Below the pieces are notes generated by a model. That model made no database searches. It was not told the origin of the DNA and saw nothing but the letters and a program-made list of their open reading frames with translations. Shown here piece by piece: positions 36,707 to 45,556 of a stretch of 64,000 nucleotides of DNA. The stretch is from NCBI GenBank assembly GCA_963797115.1, contig CAWCOH010000007.1, forward strand, positions 496,001 to 560,000, read 5' to 3'. The position numbers were made by a program, and so were the translations under genes. This stretch comes from AP-15 sp963797115. GTDB taxonomy: Bacteria; Pseudomonadota; Alphaproteobacteria; ATCC43930; CGMCC-115725. Each line of letters opens with the position of its first letter. Within the stretch, counting starts at the first letter, position 1.

Positions 36707-39700
36707 TCCTCGTCCCAGTGCGCGCTGACGCGCTCGAGGTGCCGGTAGTCCGAAAAACGCGGCGCCCATTGCGGCGCGGGTTGGGCGAGATAGGGTGTCG
36801 CGGGGTCGTCGAAACGTTCGATCAGGGCCGTAACGCGGACGAGCACGGAGGCAATCAATTTGCCGGGATCGTCCTCGCCAATTTGCCGGCGCTGCCCAGC
36901 CGGAACCCCGCCGCTCAGCCGCCAATATTCGAGCGCAGCCGGGACGCCCGCAACCCCGGCAAAGCTGCCGTCCCGAAGGATTGCCCCTTCAAGCGGCAGT
37001 TGCGGAGCGTAACCCAACTCCACCTCCTTTTTCGAGGACAGCGACCCGGTCTTGTAGTCGACCAGCAGAAAGCCGCCCGTGGCGAGGCGGTCGATGCGGT
37101 CCGCGTTGGCGGTGAGGGTAAACGGCCCACCGGGTGCGGCCAGCGTCAGGCTGCCGCGGCACTCGCTCAGGCTTTCGACGACATCGGACCGGTGGGTCCG
37201 CTCCTCCGCAACGAGCCAGCGGACGATTCGCTCAAACCGCGGCCACCAAAAGGCCCAGACGCCGGGGCGCGACAGCATCGCGCCGAAATGCCCGCGGCCG
37301 ATCTCCAGCAGCTCCGTCTCTACGTCAGCCGGCAATGCCCTCGGGTAGCGACGAACAAATTCGTCGAGTGCCCGGTGGATGGCGATGCCGAGATCGGCGC
37401 GGCCGGGGTCGGCATCGAGCTCGTCCAGCGGCTTCAGATCGAGGATGTGGCGGGCATAGATCGCATAGGGGTCGCGCAGCCAGGTCTCGATTTGCGTCAC
37501 CGAGAGTTGGCGCGGGCGCGCGGCGAGTGGCGGGCGCGGGGCCGTTGGCGGCAGCGGACGGTATTGTTCGGGCTCGTCGATCTGCTCGGCCGCAAACCTC
37601 ACTGTCTTGTCCGGTCGCGGCGCCGCATCGAGGCCGGCCGCATGCAACACCGCATCGAGGCGCAGCAGCCAGCGCGACGGCACGGTCGGGACGCCTTCCT
37701 GTCGGGCGGCGCGGGTCAGCACCACCTCGGGCGCGGCGAGGGCCTGGGCGAAATCGTGCGCGGCGATGCCGACCGAACGTTCGGGCACGGCAACCCGAAA
37801 CTGCCGCCGCATCTGCCGCGACATCCAGGGATCGAGTTGCGCCGGGCCCGGCCAGCTGCCCTCGTTGAGCCCGCCGAGGACGAGCAGGTCGGCGTGCTGC
37901 AGGCGCGCTTCGACGAGTCCCCAGATCGCCAGCCGCGGATGACGACCGAACGCCGGCCGGACAACGATGTCGGCGGCAAGGGCAGCGAACAACGCCGGGT
38001 AATGGCGACCGGCAAGCGGCGGGAAGTCGCGGGCGGCGTCGATCAACTCGTGGCAGAAACGTGCCGCGCTCTCGCCCGCCTCTCCGGCCCAGAGCCGCGT
38101 GCTGCCGGGCTCAGCGGCGCTCGCCGCGAGGCGCTCCGCCGCCTCGATATGAGCGATCACGAGACGGACGAGCGGCACGGCACCCGCGGCGAGCAGGTAG
38201 GGCAGCCTCCCGAAGCAGGCGTCCAGACGATCGACAAAGCGGCGCAATCGGGCATCCGCGCTGCCGAGCGCCGCTCTAAGACCGGCAAAACCCGAGGCTG
38301 GACGGGGTCCGAGGATTGCCTCCTCCAACTGCCGCGCCAGCCGGCGGAACGCCCCAGGGTCGAGCCCGCCGGCGGCGAGCGGATGTTTCAGCGCCGCGAG
38401 CAGCGGCACCGGGGCGAGGCCGCTTTCGGCGAGCTCGAGGACGAGGCGGAGGAAGGCCCCGGGCGGCGTGCGGTTCAAAGGCACGCCCGCCGAGTCATCG
38501 ATTTCGATCCCCCAGCGGCACAATTCGGCGGCAACCCGGCGCGCGAGCTCGCGATCGGGGGTGACGAGTGCGGCCGTGGCACCCGGCGTTTCGAGCTTGC
38601 GGCGCAGCAGCAGCGCGATCGTCACCGCCTCCTGCTGCGCACTCGCGCAATCGAAGCGGCTGACCCCGTCGAAGGCACCAGCGGCTTGCGGCGGCAAGCG
38701 GCGCCACGCGTCGGTGGTCGCCGCCGGCCGCAACGCCTCGCCAAGGAGGCGCACGCGCCGCGCCCGCGCTGTTTCGTCACCCCCGCGAAGGCGGGGGTCC
38801 AGAGACCCGAACTCAGATGCCGGGCGCTTTACGGCGGCGGCAAACAACGGGAGATCGGCGCATGCCTCATCCCCGCTTTGCCCCCTCCCTAACCCTCCCC
38901 TGCTTTGCCCCCACCCTTCCCTCCCCCGCAAGCGGGGGAGGGTTAGGGAGGGGGCGGGGAGAGGGCCGGGGTGAGGGGGTGGCGCAGGCGGCCAATCCGC
39001 AACCTCCTCCGGACCGACCCCGAGCGCTCTCAGCAGCAGCGCCATCAGATATTGCGGATGCGCCTCGTCACCCTCGATCGCCTGCCACTCGGCCCGGTCG
39101 CACCCGCGATCCAGTCCGGGCAAAATCACCGCGCCCCGGTCGAGCTCGGTAACGGCGGAGATCAGCTCGGTCATGGCCGGAATGCCGCCGGTGAGCCCGG
39201 CCGCGATGACCGGGTCGGCAGGAGGAAAGCGGCGCCAGCTCGCAGCTTGATGCTCAAGGAGGCGGTTGCGCCGCACCGCCGGGTCGACGGCACCCTCGGC
39301 GGCGAGGATCTGCGGCCACTGGCTCGGCAGGATCTCGAGAAACTTGTGGACGATTTGCCAATGCGCGGCGAGATCCTGCGGCACCAGATCGGCGAGCCGC
39401 GCAAAGTTGGCACCCTCGGTCGCCACGGTATCGAGAAACCGGGCGAGGCTGGCGGCGAGGGCACCGGCCTGGCCCGGCAAGAGCGGGGTTTGACCGCGGA
39501 CCTGGCCCCAGCGCATCACCAATTGCGTTAGCAATAGACGCCGGCGCAGCTCGGGGATGGCCGGCGGCACCGCCAATGTCTCGCCGCCGTCCGTCGCCCC
39601 TTGGGCCAAGCTCAGCTCATCTGAATCGAGATCGCCGACCGCCCGCATGCGCGGCAGCAGCAAAGGCGCCCCCGCCTCCCGCCCCCCCGATGTCGCGCGC

Positions 39701-39885
39701 AGAAAGACCTCACGCAAAGCACGCACGGCGCGCCGCGTCGGCAGCAGAACGGTAACGCGCGGCAAGAGCAGCGGATCGCCGCCGGTCATCGCCAGCAGCC
39801 CGCCGGCAAGCGTCGCCAGAAACGGGCGCTCGGGCGCAATCGTGTAGACTCTCGGCCGCAATCCGTCCTCCGCACGAGCCCCCAC
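36703..39885 (-). CDS. addB: double-strand break repair protein AddB with repeat-derived insertions
   Basis: 1060 residues. N-terminal inactivated helicase-like part (VTVLLPTRRAVRALREVF, PPAIPELRRRLLLTQLV), central ADLLVLGGLNEGSWPGPAQLDPWMSR, C-terminal PD-(D/E)XK nuclease (LSVTQIETWLRDPYAIYARHIL, GIAIHRALDEFV, ADRIDRLATGGFLLVDYKTG). Residues about 300-370 (PPHPGPLPAPSLTLPRLRGREG to SLDPRLRGGDE) are translated E and G repeats inserted in frame between LGVGPEEVADW and RARRVRLLGEAL. Partner of AddA in end resection. Confidence 0.9.
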   Translation of the reverse strand: MGARAEDGLRPRVYTIAPERPFLATLAGGLLAMTGGDPLLLPRVTVLLPTRRAVRALREVFLRATSGGREAGAPLLLPRMRAVGDLDSDELSLAQGATDGGETLAVPPAIPELRRRLLLTQLVMRWGQVRGQTPLLPGQAGALAASLARFLDTVATEGANFARLADLVPQDLAAHWQIVHKFLEILPSQWPQILAAEGAVDPAVRRNRLLEHQAASWRRFPPADPVIAAGLTGGIPAMTELISAVTELDRGAVILPGLDRGCDRAEWQAIEGDEAHPQYLMALLLRALGVGPEEVADWPPAPPPHPGPLPAPSLTLPRLRGREGWGQSRGGLGRGQSGDEACADLPLFAAAVKRPASEFGSLDPRLRGGDETARARRVRLLGEALRPAATTDAWRRLPPQAAGAFDGVSRFDCASAQQEAVTIALLLRRKLETPGATAALVTPDRELARRVAAELCRWGIEIDDSAGVPLNRTPPGAFLRLVLELAESGLAPVPLLAALKHPLAAGGLDPGAFRRLARQLEEAILGPRPASGFAGLRAALGSADARLRRFVDRLDACFGRLPYLLAAGAVPLVRLVIAHIEAAERLAASAAEPGSTRLWAGEAGESAARFCHELIDAARDFPPLAGRHYPALFAALAADIVVRPAFGRHPRLAIWGLVEARLQHADLLVLGGLNEGSWPGPAQLDPWMSRQMRRQFRVAVPERSVGIAAHDFAQALAAPEVVLTRAARQEGVPTVPSRWLLRLDAVLHAAGLDAAPRPDKTVRFAAEQIDEPEQYRPLPPTAPRPPLAARPRQLSVTQIETWLRDPYAIYARHILDLKPLDELDADPGRADLGIAIHRALDEFVRRYPRALPADVETELLEIGRGHFGAMLSRPGVWAFWWPRFERIVRWLVAEERTHRSDVVESLSECRGSLTLAAPGGPFTLTANADRIDRLATGGFLLVDYKTGSLSSKKEVELGYAPQLPLEGAILRDGSFAGVAGVPAALEYWRLSGGVPAGQRRQIGEDDPGKLIASVLVRVTALIERFDDPATPYLAQPAPQWAPRFSDYRHLERVSAHWDEE
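38774..38814. repeat. family G repeat half in frame in addB
   Basis: GTCACCCCCGCGAAGGCGGGGG then TCCAGAGACCCGAA; read through as SLDPRLRGGDE on the minus strand. Confidence 0.8.
38881..38985. repeat. family E repeat block in frame in addB
   Basis: CCCCCTCCCTAACCCTCCCC, then a second unit CCCACCCTTCCCTCCCCC, GCAAGC, GGGGGAGGGTTAGGGAGGGGG. Nested copies, all in frame. Confidence 0.8.
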
Positions 39886-40275
39886 CCTGCTCGGCCCGCT
39901 TCTCCCCTTCTTCTACCTCAAAAAAGTGGCGTCCCTGCGGCCGGTCAGCCCATCCGACGACGTCGGCAATTTTCTCGCGCCATCTGGCTCTCGGGATTTT
40001 TGCACCTTGGCATGGCAACAGGTCTGCCACTGGCCGCGCGTACTGTCAAAAAGTCGGATAAGAGCAATTCTGAAAAGATTTACCTTCTTCGACTAAGGAA
40101 ACCCATGGCGTCGTCTGACCACGAGTTGCTTGTGATGAAGAGAATAGAAGTGCGCGAGATTTTTATGATCACCAACCCGAACAAAGGTTGGGTCGTCACC
40201 AAGCTAGACGAATTACTGAGTGTCTGAATCTGAATCGGAATGGTTGTATTGTATCGTAGATACATTGTGTAAGGG

Positions 40276-41114
40276 TCAAGCTAATCTCCTGACAAGAAGC
40301 TGTACAGAGGCGATGTAGACCCATGCTTTGGCGCTCGCAATCGAAGCCTCGAAATCCTTGGCTAGGCGGCGATTTCGGTTGAGCCAAGCCAGGGTTCGTT
40401 CGACGACCCAGCGCCGCGGCAGCAATTGAAAGCCTGCAGCGTCAGCGGCGCGTTTGACGATCTCGATGGTCCACTTGCCGAATTTGGCGAGGGCGGCACC
40501 CAGATTGGGGCCGTTATAGACGCTGTCGGCGAACAGGTGACGCAACCAGGGAAACAATTGGTGGACGGCCTCAATGACCAGCACGGCACCATCGCGATCT
40601 TGGACATCGGCGGGGTGCACCTCGGCACCGACCAGCAGACCGCCAGTGTCGGTGACAATGTGGCGCTTACGCCCCCAGCCTTCGCTGGGGCAGGCTCTTT
40701 GACCTTCTTGGCGGCATCATAACCACGCGGCCCACCGCTCTCGGTGGTCTTGGCCGATTGACTGTCGATGACCCCGGCCGATGGGCTCGCTTCGCGCCCC
40801 GCCGCTTCGCGGGCCTGCAGCAGCAATGCAAAATTGATCTTCTCAAACAAGCCGTGGTCTCGCCAATCGTAGAAATAACCTTGCACGGTGGTAAACGGCG
40901 GAAAGTCCTTCGGCAGCATCCGCCACTGACAGCCGCTTCGCGCCATATACAAGATCGCATCCAGCACCGCCCGCAGCTCGGTCTCGCGCGGTCGGCCCAA
41001 ACGCTTTGCTGCCGGCATATGCGGCTCGATCAGCGCCCACTCGGCATCCGTTAGATCGCTTGCGTAGCGCTGTCCCTCTCGCTCATACTTCCGACGAGTG
41101 ATTTTGGTCCACAT
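40276..41114 (-). pseudogene. IS5-family transposase, frameshifted by a 23-bp element
   Basis: Same organisation as 6283-7121, including the family A element at the same codon (40675-40697). Confidence 0.88.
40675..40697 (+). repeat. family A 23-bp element, copy A6 (in IS5 copy 2)
   Basis: CCAGC, CTTC, GCTGG, tail GGCAGGCTC; identical to A5. Confidence 0.88.
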
Positions 41115-41700
41115 TTTGTGCCTCGATGATTGTTTTGCCACAACCATCATGCCACAACCGACTGAAATCACTCAATTCATTTTCGGTCGGCCTCTGAGAG
41201 AGTGGGAGCGGTGGCTAGCAACCGTTCGACACCTCCCTGATAGTCCGGATTACGACGGACGAACCTGCACCGAGGCTATAAAAGACGGGTTGGCTAATAG
41301 GGAATTGCACGGTGTATTGCGGGACAAGACATTGGTTTTTATAGGAAATCATTTCTCCGGGTACGCATTTCTTTTCGAAACGTGGTCACCTTTCCCGCAC
41401 GAGAACAGTATACGTCGACTAGCGGATATTGTTCCTGATTGGATTCGCCGCCTCAAAACCTTATCTGAGTGCATCGAATATGCGCGCGTGACTGATGGGT
41501 TTTGGAAGGAAAAAGGCAAGCAGCTTACCGACGCAATCATCAAAGCTGCTCCCGACAAAGCTGCTGATATAGCCGCGACCTATCTCAAAAATCCAATGGC
41601 CTAGTCGGGGGACCCGCCATTTTCCGCGCGGTCGTTGGAATGTTCTTGTGGAAAATGACGCACAACTCTCTACGGAAAATTCGCGGTAGGCTAGGCGGCT

Positions 41701-42140
41701 TCACGCATTGCTGAGTGTCACAAACTCTTCCATAGATTTTTCTAATGGCGGACGTAACCTGTTCAGGTCTAATACGTCAAGCACCGCAATGGTCGTATAA
41801 AAGTGCATGGTCAGCGCTATTAACGCTCGCGACATTTCTTCCTATGATTCAAATTCTCCGAAATAAGGGTGAGCACCAATACCGCCCGGATGTGTGTGCC
41901 TAGAAATACTCCAGTAGATAAAATTATACCAACACTCTATTTCACCACCGACTGTCTTTTCTTTGCCATTTTTTTCAAATTTTTAAGGGGGGTAAAATTG
42001 CTTGGCATTGTTGGAGACTGAAACGGCGTATCGTATGACTCAAATTCCGTCAGCCACGCCATACACTTGCCTTGTTGCTTTAGGGTCATCAATTGTTTGA
42101 CCTTTTCTCCACGTTGCCGCTCGCCGTCACTTCCCTATCC
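41701..42140 (-). pseudogene. AT-rich decayed gene, family unknown
   Basis: Minus strand: GEKVKQLMTLKQQGKCMAW, LTEFESYDTPFQSPTMPSNF, TPLKNLKK; after a shift at a run of seven A, NGKEKTVGGEIECWYNFIYW, SISRHTHPGGIGAHPYFGEF, a TAG, then EEMSRALIALTMHFYTTIAV, LDVLDLNRLRPPLEKSMEEF. One frameshift plus one nonsense codon over about 145 codons. I cannot name the family. It is part of the low-GC segment between the interrupted gene and IS110. Confidence 0.55.
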
Positions 42141-42376
42141 AGCTAGTTGCCCACCGGGAAGATCTCTCGACTCGCGTCGGATGAAACCTGTGGCAGGCTG
42201 GGGGGCGCGGCGCCGGCACTGAGGTCGGTTCGGTCTTGGTGCTGCGAGCCCGGTAGCTAGTTGGACCCGGAGCCCCACGTGCACCCCGTACTGTCGCCAC
42301 GCCCGCCAGGGCCGGAGCACGCATTCTAGAGTTCGATTTCGTGGGCTCCTCGCCGGCGCCACAGCGAGGAGGGATC
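42130..42376 (+). ncRNA. IS110 upstream non-coding region, possible bridge RNA locus
   Basis: About 245 bp, GC-rich, no ORF, directly upstream of an IS110 transposase. IS110-group elements encode a bridge RNA in the non-coding end flanking the transposase; this is the matching place. No structure was derived here. Confidence 0.35.
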
Positions 42377-43610
42377 ATGGAGGTACTTCATCCGCGTTGC
42401 GCTGGCCTCGATGTCCACCGTGACAGCGTTGTGGCCTGCGTCCGTCTGGCGGGCGGCCGGCGGGTCGAGCAACACGTCGAGACGTTTTGGCACGACGACT
42501 TCGGAACTGGAGCGGTTGTCGCGCTGGCTGGCGAGCAAGGCGATCAGCCACGTCGCGATGGAGGCGACCGGGATCTATTGGAAGCCGGTCTGGGCCGTCC
42601 TCGCCGAAAGTTTTGAACTGGTGCTCGCCAATGCGATGCACGTCAAGAACGTACCCGGCCGCAAGACCGATGTGAACGACGCGATGTGGTTGGCCGACCT
42701 GCTGGCACACGGCCTCATCCGAGCGAGCTTTGTGCCGCCGATGGCGGTGCAGGCGCTGCGCGACCTGACGCGGGCTCGCAAGCAACTGATGCGCGAAAAG
42801 GTCTCGCATGTGCAGCGGATCGACAAGACCTTGCAGGCGGCAAACCTCAAACTCGGCTCGGTCCTGTCGGACATCATGGGCGCGAGCGGACGGGCGATCC
42901 TCGATGCCCTGGCGCAAGGTGAGACCGACCCCGAACGCCTCGCCGACCAGGTCCATACCCGGATCCATGCCTCCCGCGCACAACTCGTCGAAGCCTTGCG
43001 CGGCCGCGTGTCCGACCATCAGCGCCTGCTGCTGCCGATCCACCTCGCCCAGGCCGATGCCATTGATGCGGCGATTGCCGAGATTGACACGGAGGTCAGC
43101 GATCGGCTCGAACCCTTTCGCCAAGCCGCCCTCCGGCTGACCACGATCCCCGGCGTCAGCGATGTCGCCGCTGCCGTCATCGTCTCCGAGATCGGCGTCG
43201 ACATGACGCGCTTCCCAACCGCCGCACACCTGATCTCCTGGGCCGGCCTGTGCCCCAGGAACGACGAGGGTGCCGGCAAGCGCCGCTCCACCAAGCTGCG
43301 CAAGGGGGCACCCTGGCTCAAGACCCTGCTCGTTCAGGTCGCCTGGGCGGCGAGCCGCAAAAAGCGCAGTTACTTTCGTGCGCTCTTCACCCGGCTCACC
43401 GCGCGACGCGGCCCGCGTAAGGCGATCGTCGCCGTCGCCGCCGCCATCCTCACCACCGTCTACTGGCTGCTCAGACGCGGCGTCCTTTATGCCGACCTCG
43501 GCGCCGATCACTTCGAGCGCACAGAACGCACCCGCCTCGCCGCCCGGCTTACCCGAAAACTCGCCGAACTCGGCTTCCAGGTCACCCTGGCCGACCGAAC
43601 GGGGGCATGA
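42377..43610 (+). pseudogene. IS110-family transposase, single-base frameshift
   Basis: MEVLHPRCAGLDVHRDSVVA from the ATG at 42377 (RuvC-like Asp), then at a T4 run near 42484 one extra T moves the frame; FGTTTSELERLSRWLASKA, MEATGIYWKPVWAVL, PGRKTDVNDAMWLADLLAHG follow, and a Transposase_20 part (TTIPGVSDVAAAVIVSEIG, WAGLCPRNDEGAGKRRSTK). About 410 residues if corrected. Different from the IS110 at 1-631. Confidence 0.88.
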
Positions 43611-43662
43611 TGATTTCATTCTAGAGCAGGGGCGCAACCGCTGCGGGAAGCCGCCGGGGAGC

Positions 43663-44633
43663 TGATCGTAGGTTATGGTGGCGCATTCGACGGCGCGCCG
43701 AATAAGGTAGCCGTCCAGCCCGTCGGGCAGGTTGCGACGATTGAACCGGTAGGACCATTCCCGCAGATAGCGCGGCAGGTGCTTGGCGCTGACGCCGTGA
43801 TGGGTGCCGACGAGCCAGGCTTTGATGTTGCTGAACAGGGTATGGATGATCGGGAAGAACGCGCCGGCATTGGCGCCTTCGCCCTGGACCACCGGCGTGT
43901 GCTTCAAATGCTCGCCGAGGCCGGCCGCACCACCGCGATACCCGCTAAACCCGTCGGTCAAGAGATGGGATTGGGCGGCAACGTTTGCCTTGAGGAAGGC
44001 GCCGAGTTCGGCGCCCGTCGCGGCCGGCAGCACGGCGATCCGGGCGTTGCCGGCGAAGAACCCGTGCTGGCGCTGTACGGCATGGCCGTATTTTCCCTTC
44101 TTGTTCTGTGGCGCCGGCACCTTCTCGACCACGGCAACAACCAGGCTCTTGTTGGGGTTGGCGGTGCTGCGTCCGGGACTTGTCGGATCGCCCCGGCCGC
44201 CGATGAAGAGCCCGCCCCTGCGAAGGCAGGGGTTTCGTCCGCCTCGAGGAACCCGCGCAGCGGACGGGTTGGGTCTTCGCTCAGCCCGTGCCGCAGCTTA
44301 TGCGCCATGGTCCACGCCGTCTGGTAGGCCACCGCCAGTTCCCGCTGCAGAAATTTGGCCGAGACGCCGCGCTTGTCGCGGCCCAGCAGATAAGCGGCAA
44401 CAAACCACTTCATCAGATCCGTCCGCGTCCGATGAAACACCGTGCCCGCGGTGACCGATTCCTGCCGATGGCGTGCCGCACTCGTAAACCCGCGGTCGAG
44501 CCTTCAGCCGCCAAGCCACCCGCCCGCCGCAGCCCGAACACACAAAACCGCCGGGCCAGCGAAGCCCGGCCAAGTGCTCGATGCACCGCTCCTCCGTCCC
44601 AAACCGCGCCGCAAATTCCAACAGCCCAGGCAT
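43663..44633 (-). pseudogene. IS1595-family (ISXO2-like) transposase with two frameshifts
   Basis: N-terminal zinc ribbon: CIEHLAGLRWPGGFVCSGCG; a 2-bp deletion near 44480 (GAGTGC|GGCACG) shifts the frame, then FHRTRTDLMKWFVAAYLLG, FLQRELAVAYQTAWTMAHKL, GFLEADET; a family A element at 44208-44230 shifts it again; then FIGGRGDPTSPGRS, VVEKVPAPQNKKGKYGH, LLTDGFSGYRG, FSNIKAWLVGTHHGVS, YSYRFNRR-type DDE end. Dead as written. Confidence 0.88.
44208..44230 (-). repeat. family A 23-bp element, copy A7 (in IS1595 transposase)
   Basis: Minus strand: CCTGC, CTTC, GCAGG, tail GGCGGGCTC. Removing 23 bp gives GAC GAA ACC TTC ATC GGC GGC (DETFIGG), the expected IS1595 sequence. Confidence 0.88.
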
Positions 44634-44699
44634 CCGACCCCCTCCCTGATCGACGGCCTATGCTACCTCAAGGCGAGGGGAGATTCCAGAACATCTAGT

Positions 44700-45286
44700 G
44701 AACCTGTCTCAACTCGACAGGGACAGACTGTGGATCAACGAAAATCGTATTCACGCTTCCTTGTCTAATAATATGTAGTATCTCACCTTCCTCTTCATTT
44801 GCACCGCATGATCGTACAGCGGGATTCAAGGCGAAGCTGTTCCATTAATCCCATTGTCGTTCCAGCTCCCGCGTGCATATGACCTGCTACAGTGAGCACG
44901 TCGAGTGGGAACCGGCGTTCTACTTTTGCGTTTCGAGTTCATTGAAGAACCTCCTACCCCTTTTCTGGGCGCGTCGTTTCATATGGGAGGATACAGATCC
45001 TCTGCCAGCTATCTCAGATGCATTGATCTAGCGCAGCACAGCGCGGCAGCCTTGATCGAAGCTCCGTGCGCTCCCTCCGTTGGCCCGGTCGTACGCGCCA
45101 TTTGCCGGGCAAGCTGGTGACGGTCCCGTGCGGTGTTGCGGACAACAAAAATTAGGGTAAAGAGGCAGCGTGGCGATACCTTGTCGGGATTTTGCCATGC
45201 CAGTGTTGTCGAATGGCAAATTAAGCCCCACTATATGTATGTATCGTTCTTGATACGTTCTAAGCCTGGGGGAGAGGTAAGGTAGC
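44700..45286. other. AT-richer stretch, decayed coding traces only
   Basis: On the minus strand about 44690-44830 reads NEEEGEILHIIRQGSVNTIF then VDPQSVPVELRQVH before a stop, a protein-like end with no start; upstream frames are broken. Otherwise no gene. Confidence 0.35.
45192..45219. promoter_or_regulatory. inverted repeat upstream of the small-gene/dcd pair
   Basis: TTGCCAT - 14 nt - ATGGCAA. A second dyad GTATC - 6 nt - GATAC is at 45241-45256. Both lie within 100 bp of the start at 45287 and could be operators. Confidence 0.35.
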
Positions 45287-45556
45287 ATGCTACGTGTGAA
45301 GGTCAGGCGAATTCGAGATGGGCTGCACCCAAACGAGGTTGTTGTGGGATTCGACACTCCGGATGGCACCCAAGAAACCCTAGTTGTTGACAGGCGCTCT
45401 CTACGGAGCGACGACACTCTCAGGGTTGGGTATCCGGTGGGCAGCGACCAAGCCAATCGACGCCTGCTCGTCGAACTTCCCCGCGAAACAATGCGTGGCC
45501 AATGGCGAGTATGGGTGTCTGCCGATTCTGTCGTGAAGGAGGATGAAGCCGCGTGA
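45287..45556 (+). CDS. small conserved-looking protein coupled to dCTP deaminase
   Basis: 89 residues, beta-rich and charged: VKVRRIRDGLHPNEVVVGFD, VDRRSLRSDDTLRVGYPVG, LLVELPRETMRGQWRVWVSA. No named domain recognised. GAGAGGTAAGG precedes the ATG. Its stop overlaps the GTG start of the dCTP deaminase (GTGA), so translation is probably coupled. Confidence 0.65.
   Translation: MLRVKVRRIRDGLHPNEVVVGFDTPDGTQETLVVDRRSLRSDDTLRVGYPVGSDQANRRLLVELPRETMRGQWRVWVSADSVVKEDEAA

Larger units (their letters stand above)
40221..41194 (-). mobile_element. IS5-family insertion sequence, copy 2
   Basis: 974 bp, reverse copy of 6203-7176 with two differences noted (one changes CTG to CTA, silent in the transposase; one T/G near 40894). 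Flanked by TGAG direct repeats (40217-40220, 41195-41198). Confidence 0.92.
40105..41604 (+). pseudogene. hypothetical gene interrupted by IS5 copy 2
   Basis: 5' part 40105-40220, 3' part 41199-41604. Removing the IS and one TGAG target copy joins KLDELL to REWERWLATVRHLPDSPDYDG in frame, giving 173 residues that end RRLKTLSECIEYARV, EKGKQLTDAIIKAAPDK, ATYLKNPMA. AGGA lies 5 nt before the ATG at 40105. GC is clearly lower than in neighbours. I do not recognise the family; a soluble helical protein with GNHFSGYAFLFETW. The exact rejoining proves recent interruption. Confidence 0.8.

Noticed and set aside
36676..38892. 738-codon plus-strand open frame across addB
   Set aside because: Antisense shadow; addB on the minus strand has clear domains over the same region.
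42375..44132. 585-codon minus-strand frame joining IS1595 transposase to IS110 antisense
   Set aside because: Only the first roughly 160 codons are IS1595 transposase; the rest is antisense to IS110.
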